NCBI GenBank assembly: GCA_964385995.1
Contig: CAYLRF010000069.1
Coordinates: 1 to 7,554 of the forward strand
Length of the DNA stretch: 7,554 nt
Direction: 5' to 3'
Source: CAYLRF01 sp964385995
GTDB taxonomy: Bacteria > Bacillota > Clostridia > Lachnospirales > Lachnospiraceae
Positions 7,285 to 7,554 of the stretch are shown here, in pieces. Position numbers and translations under genes: made by a program. Numbering within the stretch: position 1 is the stretch's first letter; every line of letters begins with the position of its first letter. Under the pieces are notes generated by a model. That model saw nothing but the letters and a program-made list of their open reading frames with translations, was not told the origin of the DNA and searched no databases.

Positions 7285-7325
7285 AGTAGCGGAAGCGGGT
7301 TTATCCCGGGTGCCTGGGCGCTTTT

Positions 7326-7360
7326 AATCCCTCGAGATTTTCCACGTCCCGAAAGGGATT
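7326..7360. repeat. Inverted repeat AATCCCT / AGGGATT
   Basis: Perfect 7-bp arms at 7326-7332 and 7354-7360 enclose 21 nt. A small 4-bp hairpin (TCCC-GAAA-GGGA, plus strand, 7347-7358) overlaps the right arm, and that arm also overlaps the ATTTGCG inverted repeat. The two larger stems could therefore not form at the same time. This may be leader-RNA structure or a second regulator site. Confidence 0.4.
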
Positions 7361-7379
7361 TGCGCGGATTTACGCAAAT
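7358..7379. promoter_or_regulatory. Inverted repeat, possible operator
   Basis: The arms ATTTGCG and CGCAAAT are perfect 7-bp inverted copies separated by 8 nt. The element lies just after the terminator and about 125 nt before the first permease start, a usual place for a regulator site. It does not fit the catabolite-repression cre consensus, since no central CG is aligned. The binding protein is unknown. Confidence 0.4.
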
Positions 7380-7417
7380 AAAAAAGCACTCCTGCCCCGT
7401 AAATAGGCAAAAGTGCT
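7376..7417 (-). terminator. Intrinsic terminator upstream of the importer operon
   Basis: Read on the minus strand, a 12-bp stem begins AGCACTTTTGCC and is closed by GGCAGGAGTGCT. Two of the pairs are G-T wobbles, the loop is about 9 nt, and the hairpin is followed directly by a run of six T and then ATTTG. This is a textbook intrinsic terminator for leftward transcription. It most likely ends an unseen gene to the right of the window and insulates the importer operon. If a promoter to its right drives the importer it would instead act as an attenuator. On the plus strand the run after the stem is poor in T, so a bidirectional role is less likely. Confidence 0.85.
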
Positions 7418-7421
7418 CTGA

Positions 7422-7449
7422 TTTATAAATATAAAAGACGCACCGGCAA
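7422..7449 (-). promoter_or_regulatory. Candidate sigma-A-type promoter
   Basis: On the minus strand, TTGCCG (7449-7444) and TATAAA (7427-7422) are separated by 16 nt. The -10 box matches 5 of 6 consensus bases and the -35 box 4 of 6. Transcription would begin near 7415, inside the terminator stem, which makes the assignment doubtful; the A+T-rich stretch may simply flank the terminator. It is the best-looking box pair close to the importer operon. Confidence 0.3.
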
Positions 7450-7478
7450 GGCGCGAAAAACCGCGGACAAAAAGACTA

Positions 7479-7517
<39 letters not shown>

Positions 7518-7518
7518 A

Positions 7519-7550
7519 AGCATGAAAAGCGATCTCACCGACTCTGTCAA
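7519..7550 (-). promoter_or_regulatory. Candidate promoter just upstream of the microsatellite
   Basis: A perfect TTGACA (7550-7545, minus strand) is followed after 17 nt by TTTCAT (7527-7522), which matches 4 of 6 bases of the -10 consensus. Transcription would start at the edge of the microsatellite, placing the repeat at the 5' end of the RNA. A second TTGACA (7519-7514) directly abuts the repeat, so some of this similarity may come from the repeat unit itself. Such a transcript would then meet the terminator at 7376-7417. Confidence 0.3.
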
Positions 7551-7554
7551 CCCC

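Noticed and set aside
7358..7379. Catabolite-repression (cre) site at the ATTTGCG inverted repeat
   Set aside because: The arms and 8-nt spacer do not fit the cre consensus, which needs a central CG with conserved flanks.
7522..7554. Plus-strand ATG at 7522 directly after the microsatellite, open to the window edge (MKSDLTDSVNP...)
   Set aside because: Only 11 codons are visible, and the sequence before it is the GTCT tract with no SD, so there is no support for a real start.

Overview
All confident genes in this 7.55 kb window lie on the minus strand, so the window reads from its right end to its left end. It suggests a Gram-positive Clostridia-type bacterium, probably Lachnospiraceae-like. 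The reasons are two lipoproteins with clear lipoboxes followed by long Ser/Asp/Lys linkers, AGGAGG-type Shine-Dalgarno (SD) sites, an ABC sugar-type importer with no ATPase gene beside it, and a surface protein held by one N-terminal membrane segment. No outer-membrane genes are seen. The taxonomic assignment is inference.

Right end (7236-7554, no confident gene): a perfect tetranucleotide microsatellite of nine GTCT units plus GTC, a strong intrinsic terminator reading leftwards, a candidate promoter overlapping it, two inverted repeats and a small hairpin. This region separates an unseen minus-strand gene from the importer operon and is probably that operon's control region.

Importer (7235-3922): two CUT1-type permeases resembling the UgpA/UgpE pair, then a family-1 solute-binding lipoprotein resembling UgpB. 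The binding protein comes last, after a 107-nt gap with a small hairpin. Such importers usually borrow a shared ATPase encoded elsewhere. The substrate is probably an oligosaccharide, a glycerol-phosphate or a related polyol-phosphate compound; the sequence does not settle which.

Gap 3716-3921: no gene, but a 16-nt direct repeat with a 31-nt period whose core copies the first codons of the binding-protein gene.

Left part (3709-1): a secreted lipoprotein with a ComEC-like metallo-beta-lactamase domain. After only 35 nt comes a large membrane-anchored right-handed beta-helix protein, 836 codons visible and running off the left edge. Its distal half holds at least twelve GGA[I/V]...FxxN repeats of the kind known from chlamydial polymorphic membrane proteins. 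These two genes look co-transcribed and would both act outside the membrane. This pair and the microsatellite are the most interesting parts of the window. I did not find a complete, clearly new defence or mobile system.
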